Positions 6,366 through 8,815 of a stretch of DNA of 8,815 nt are shown in pieces. The stretch spans positions 1-8,815 of the forward strand of contig CANMWW010000059.1 in NCBI GenBank assembly GCA_947500965.1, read 5' to 3'. The position numbers and the translations under genes are program-made. This DNA is from Alphaproteobacteria bacterium (GTDB lineage: Bacteria > Pseudomonadota > Alphaproteobacteria > CACIAM-22H2). The notes below the pieces were generated by a model. That model saw only the letters and a list, made by a program, of their open reading frames with translations. It did not search any database and had not been told where the DNA came from. How positions within the stretch are numbered: position 1 is the stretch's first letter; every line of letters begins with the position of its first letter.

Positions 6366-7364
6366 TCAGGGGCGCAGGAAGCCGACGAGGTCCTGCACCT
6401 CGCGCAGGTGGCGCGCGGCCATCGTGCCGGCCTTCTCGGCGCCGCGGCGCAGAACGCCGTCGACATAGCCGGGATCGTCCATCAGGCGCTTCATCTCCGC
6501 GCCGATCGGGCCGAGCACGGCGACGGCGACGTCGGACAGCGCGCCCTTGAACGTCGAGAACTGGGCGCCCGCGAATTCCGCGACCGTCGCCTCGAGCGTC
6601 TTGTCGGTGAGCGCGGCGTAGATGCCGAGCAGGTTCTCCGCCTCCGGCCTTCCGGCGAGGCCCTCAACCGCGTCCGGCAGCGGGTGCGGGTCTGTCTTGG
6701 CCTTGCGGATCTTGTCCGCGATCGCGTCGGCGCCATCGGTGAGGTTCAGGCGGCTGAACTCGGACGCGTCGGACTTGCTCATCTTCTTCGTGCCGTCGCG
6801 CAGGCTCATCACGCGCGTCGCGGTACCGAAGATCTGCGGCTCGGGCAGCGGGAAGTACTCGACGCCGTAGCGGCGGTTGAAGGCGCCGGCGAGGTCGCGC
6901 GCGAGCTCGAGGTGCTGCTTCTGGTCCTCGCCCACGGGAACGTGCGTGCCCTTGTAGAGCAGGATGTCCGCCGCCATCAGCACCGGGTAGGCGTAGAGGC
7001 CGAGCCCCGCGTTGTCGCGCTGCTTGCCCGCCTTCTCCTTGAACTGCGTCATGCGGTTGAGCCAGCCCAGCGGCGTGATGCAGCTGAAGATCCAGGACAG
7101 CTCGGAATGGCCGGGCACGGTCGACTGGTTGAAGATCGTGCACGCCTCCGCGTCGATGCCCGAGGCGATGTAGGCGGCCGTCACCTCGCGCGTCGCGGCG
7201 CGCAGCGCCGCGGGCTCCTGCGGCACGGTGATCGCGTGCAGGTCGACGATGCAGAAGATGCACTCGTAGTCGCGCTGCAGCTTCACCCAGTTGCGGATGG
7301 CGCCGAGGTAGTTGCCGAGATGGAGGTTGCCCGTGGGCTGGATGCCCGAGAAGATGCGGTTCAT
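6366..7364 (-). CDS. trpS: Tryptophanyl-tRNA synthetase
   Basis: Seen: 332 residues, the usual bacterial length. Both class I signatures are present: the HIGH-type HLGN (15-18) inside PTGNLHLGNY, and KMSKS (194-198) after MSLRDGT. The tRNA/dimer region has IFNQSTVPGHSELSWI (77-92), and GEDQKQHLELARDLA (145-159) is also diagnostic of bacterial TrpS. Known function: ATP-dependent charging of tRNA-Trp in the cytoplasm; the enzyme is a homodimer and essential unless a second copy exists. The start MNRIFSGIQPTG at 7364 is the standard N-terminus; the ribosome site is weak (AGGCGAAAAG). No attenuator or T-box is evident in the 102-base gap upstream. It is divergent from the hydrolase gene. In many alphaproteobacteria, as I remember, trpS follows murJ directly; here a gene on the opposite strand separates them. 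Confidence 0.98.
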   Translation of the reverse strand: MNRIFSGIQPTGNLHLGNYLGAIRNWVKLQRDYECIFCIVDLHAITVPQEPAALRAATREVTAAYIASGIDAEACTIFNQSTVPGHSELSWIFSCITPLGWLNRMTQFKEKAGKQRDNAGLGLYAYPVLMAADILLYKGTHVPVGEDQKQHLELARDLAGAFNRRYGVEYFPLPEPQIFGTATRVMSLRDGTKKMSKSDASEFSRLNLTDGADAIADKIRKAKTDPHPLPDAVEGLAGRPEAENLLGIYAALTDKTLEATVAEFAGAQFSTFKGALSDVAVAVLGPIGAEMKRLMDDPGYVDGVLRRGAEKAGTMAARHLREVQDLVGFLRP

Positions 7365-7466
7365 CGCGTCTTTTCGCCTGTCGTGCGGGATGTGGCGGAG
7401 GCGGCGGTTATGCCGACGCATGGCGCGGCGGTCAACCGCGGGGCGGCGCGGGCGGGGGAGGACGCG
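7365..7466. promoter_or_regulatory. Divergent intergenic region between trpS and the secreted hydrolase
   Basis: The 102 bases must hold the start signals for the hydrolase (plus) and probably for trpS (minus). I see a small inverted repeat, GCGGT-CA-ACCGC (near 7428-7439), and a strong GGGGGAGGA ribosome site (7454-7462) ahead of the hydrolase ATG. No confident -35/-10 boxes could be assigned on either strand. Confidence 0.4.
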
Positions 7467-8684
7467 ATGAGGGGAACCATGGCCGCGCTGGCTTCGCTCG
7501 CCATTGCGCTCGCGGCCCCTGCCGCGTCGGCGCAGCCCTATGACGGACCGCCCTCCGCCTGGACCGCCTACTGGGACGTGCCGGCCTTCAGCGACCATCC
7601 CTACAAGGGAGCCGCGGCGGCGAAGGGCGTCGTGTTCTGGAGCCACGGCGTCTCCGGCAAGCTCGCGCAGTACGACTCGCCGCCGCCGGCGATCATGCGC
7701 GACTTCGCGCGCGCCGGCTGGGACGTGGTCAAGGTCCAGCGCAACAACCTGCACGAGAACGGCTGGAGCGTCTCGGGCGGCAGGCACGTCGCCGACCTCG
7801 TCGAGCGGATCGAGAAGGCGCACGCGCAGGGCTACCGCCGGATCGTCGCCGCCGGACAGTCCTATGGCGGCGCCATCTCGATCGAGGCGTCGGCGCGCAC
7901 CGACAGGCTGTTCGGCGTGCTGGCGACCGGCCCCGGCCACGGCTCGGACACGTGCGGCGGCTCGGCGACCGGGGCGCGGGGCGGGGCCCGCCTCGCCGAC
8001 ACGGTCCAGCGGCAGCTCGCGGACGCCATCTCCCGGATGAAGGCGCCGCGGGCGATCGTCGTGATGGCGGCGAAGGACGAATGCCAGGGCTTCAACGACC
8101 CGGGCCCGTCGATCCGCGCGGCGCTGGCCGCCGCGCCCGGCAAGTTCCTCTTCCTCGACGAGGCCATGCCGCTGGCCGGGCATTCCGCCGCCTTCCTCGC
8201 GCAGTTCCGGACCTGGTACGGCGAGTGCATCCAGCGCTTCCTGGATCCGGACCTCGAGCCCGCGGGGAAGGAGACGACCTGCCCGCATCCGGCCGGCGAC
8301 GCGCGCTTCCTCTTCCCGGCGAACTTCCGCATGCCCGCGCAGGGTGCGGTCGGCAGGCTGTCGGGCCCCTGGTCCGGCGTCCTCGAGGTCGAGGGCGCGC
8401 CGCGCCGCGAAGGCCAGGAGGTCTGCGTGGCCGTCGAGACCGAGAGCACCGCGCGCGGCGAGCTCGTGGCGACGATCGCCTTCGGCGCGGGCACCGAGCG
8501 CAAGCTGTCCATGTCGTCGTCGCGCCGCCTGCTGCGCCGCGACGGCGAGGGCTATACCTACGCGGCGTCCGCAAGCGCGTACCGGCTCTCGCTGTCGCCC
8601 GCGGGAAGCGCCGAGCTCGCCATCGCCATAGTCTCGTCCGACGGGAAGGTACGCTACGCGGCCCGGTTGCGGCGCGGCTGCTGA
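7467..8684 (+). CDS. Secreted alpha/beta hydrolase-fold protein with an extra C-terminal region
   Basis: Seen: 405 residues. A signal peptide with an Ala/Leu core ends at ASA-Q (residues 20-23), so the protein is exported to the periplasm or beyond. The hydrolase core runs to about 260. WSHGVSG (58-64) matches the loop after beta-3 that forms the oxyanion hole. GQSYGG (130-135) is the nucleophile elbow with S132. D204 (AAKDECQGF) and H239 (AGHSAAF) are the likely acid and base. Six cysteines remain in the mature chain (163, 206, 254, 272, 320, 405), enough for disulfides. Residues about 285-405 follow the core, open with a GPWSGVLEVEG segment (300-310) and look beta-rich; I do not recognise this part. 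An ATG 4 codons downstream also has a ribosome site, but the first start supplies the only charge (R2) before the signal core. Substrate is unknown: an esterase, lipase or peptidase-like role is possible. Confidence 0.85.
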   Translation: MRGTMAALASLAIALAAPAASAQPYDGPPSAWTAYWDVPAFSDHPYKGAAAAKGVVFWSHGVSGKLAQYDSPPPAIMRDFARAGWDVVKVQRNNLHENGWSVSGGRHVADLVERIEKAHAQGYRRIVAAGQSYGGAISIEASARTDRLFGVLATGPGHGSDTCGGSATGARGGARLADTVQRQLADAISRMKAPRAIVVMAAKDECQGFNDPGPSIRAALAAAPGKFLFLDEAMPLAGHSAAFLAQFRTWYGECIQRFLDPDLEPAGKETTCPHPAGDARFLFPANFRMPAQGAVGRLSGPWSGVLEVEGAPRREGQEVCVAVETESTARGELVATIAFGAGTERKLSMSSSRRLLRRDGEGYTYAASASAYRLSLSPAGSAELAIAIVSSDGKVRYAARLRRGC

Positions 8685-8690
8685 GCCGCG
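8673..8690. terminator. Candidate hairpin at the convergent hydrolase/murJ ends
   Basis: CGCGGCT (8673-8679), a GCTG loop and AGCCGCG (8684-8690) form a perfect 7-base stem across the hydrolase stop codon. It sits 13 bases beyond the murJ-like stop on the other strand, so it could serve both genes. No T-run follows on either side, so intrinsic termination is unproven. Confidence 0.35.
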
Positions 8691-8703
8691 GGGTGCCGCT
8701 CCC

Positions 8704-8815
8704 TCATTCCCCGCGCGGGCGGCGGAACATCGCCGCGACCTCCGCGGGCCTGAACGCGCCCAGCGCCGCGCCAGCCGCGCCATAGGCGCAGAGGCCGATC
8801 GCGACCAGCCCGGCC
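8704..8815 (-). CDS. murJ: Probable C-terminal end of MurJ (lipid II flippase); runs off the right edge
   Basis: Seen: the last 36 codons of a minus-strand gene, ending in TGA at 8706-8704. The peptide has a small-residue hydrophobic helix (AGLVAIGLCAYGAAGAALGAF) followed by a basic, probably cytoplasmic tail (MFRRPRGE). Known: MurJ/MviN proteins of alphaproteobacteria end in a similar final helix and Arg-rich tail, and as I recall murJ commonly stands just upstream of trpS in this class. Both facts fit, but 36 residues of a membrane protein are weak evidence on their own and any polytopic membrane protein could end this way. MurJ would flip the peptidoglycan precursor lipid II across the inner membrane. 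The gene converges on the hydrolase with a 19-base gap. Confidence 0.55.
   Translation of the reverse strand, partial: AGLVAIGLCAYGAAGAALGAFRPAEVAAMFRRPRGE

Noticed and set aside
6408..7466. Upstream extension of the hydrolase across trpS
   Set aside because: The extension is antisense to trpS and has shadow composition. The signal peptide and strong ribosome site at 7454-7462 mark the start at 7467.
1..8815. CRISPR array, tRNA genes, insertion sequences, prophage or defence genes
   Set aside because: No regularly spaced repeats, cloverleaf sequences, transposase or phage motifs were found on either strand; every gap is 128 bases or shorter.

Overview
The window is very GC-rich and gene-dense, with no gap longer than about 130 bases. 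It looks like chromosome of an alphaproteobacterium (perhaps a Rhodospirillales-like lineage; the order is a guess). Three things point there: an Nfu protein of the type with an N-terminal Nfu domain, a membrane-anchored protein of the alphaproteobacterial TIGR02186/Alph_Pro_TM family, and a murJ-end / trpS / universal stress protein / nfu gene order that I remember as common in this class. No tRNA, rRNA, insertion sequence, CRISPR array or phage gene was seen.

All genes but one lie on the minus strand, so transcription runs from high to low coordinates. At the right edge (8704-8815) is the 3' end of a probable murJ (lipid II flippase). Next, on the plus strand, is a secreted alpha/beta hydrolase with an unassigned C-terminal region (7467-8684). 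It converges on murJ and diverges from trpS. Then come trpS (6366-7364) and an EamA-family transporter (5447-6325).

After a 128-base gap containing an A/T-rich dip and a spaced direct repeat, there is a tight three-gene cassette: a DegT-type sugar aminotransferase (4161-5318), a GT-A-like glycosyltransferase (3179-4159) and a GNAT acetyltransferase (2728-3174). The gaps inside it are 1 and 4 bases. The simplest reading is that a nucleotide sugar is aminated, possibly N-acetylated, and a sugar is transferred to a surface glycan. No dehydratase or epimerase is visible here.

After a 125-base gap comes a second tight group: a TauE/SafE (TSUP) transporter (1679-2602) overlapping, through TTGA, a TTG-started TIGR02186 protein (936-1682). 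It is followed by a single-domain universal stress protein (420-902) and, running off the left edge, the N-terminal part of an Nfu Fe-S scaffold protein (1-314).

The most interesting aspects are the overlapping TSUP/TIGR02186 pair (a probable transporter plus periplasmic partner with no known role), the small sugar cassette sitting between housekeeping genes, the two-part secreted hydrolase placed antisense between murJ and trpS, and the altered nucleotide-binding motif of the stress protein. I saw no clear sign of a wholly new multi-gene system such as a defence island.
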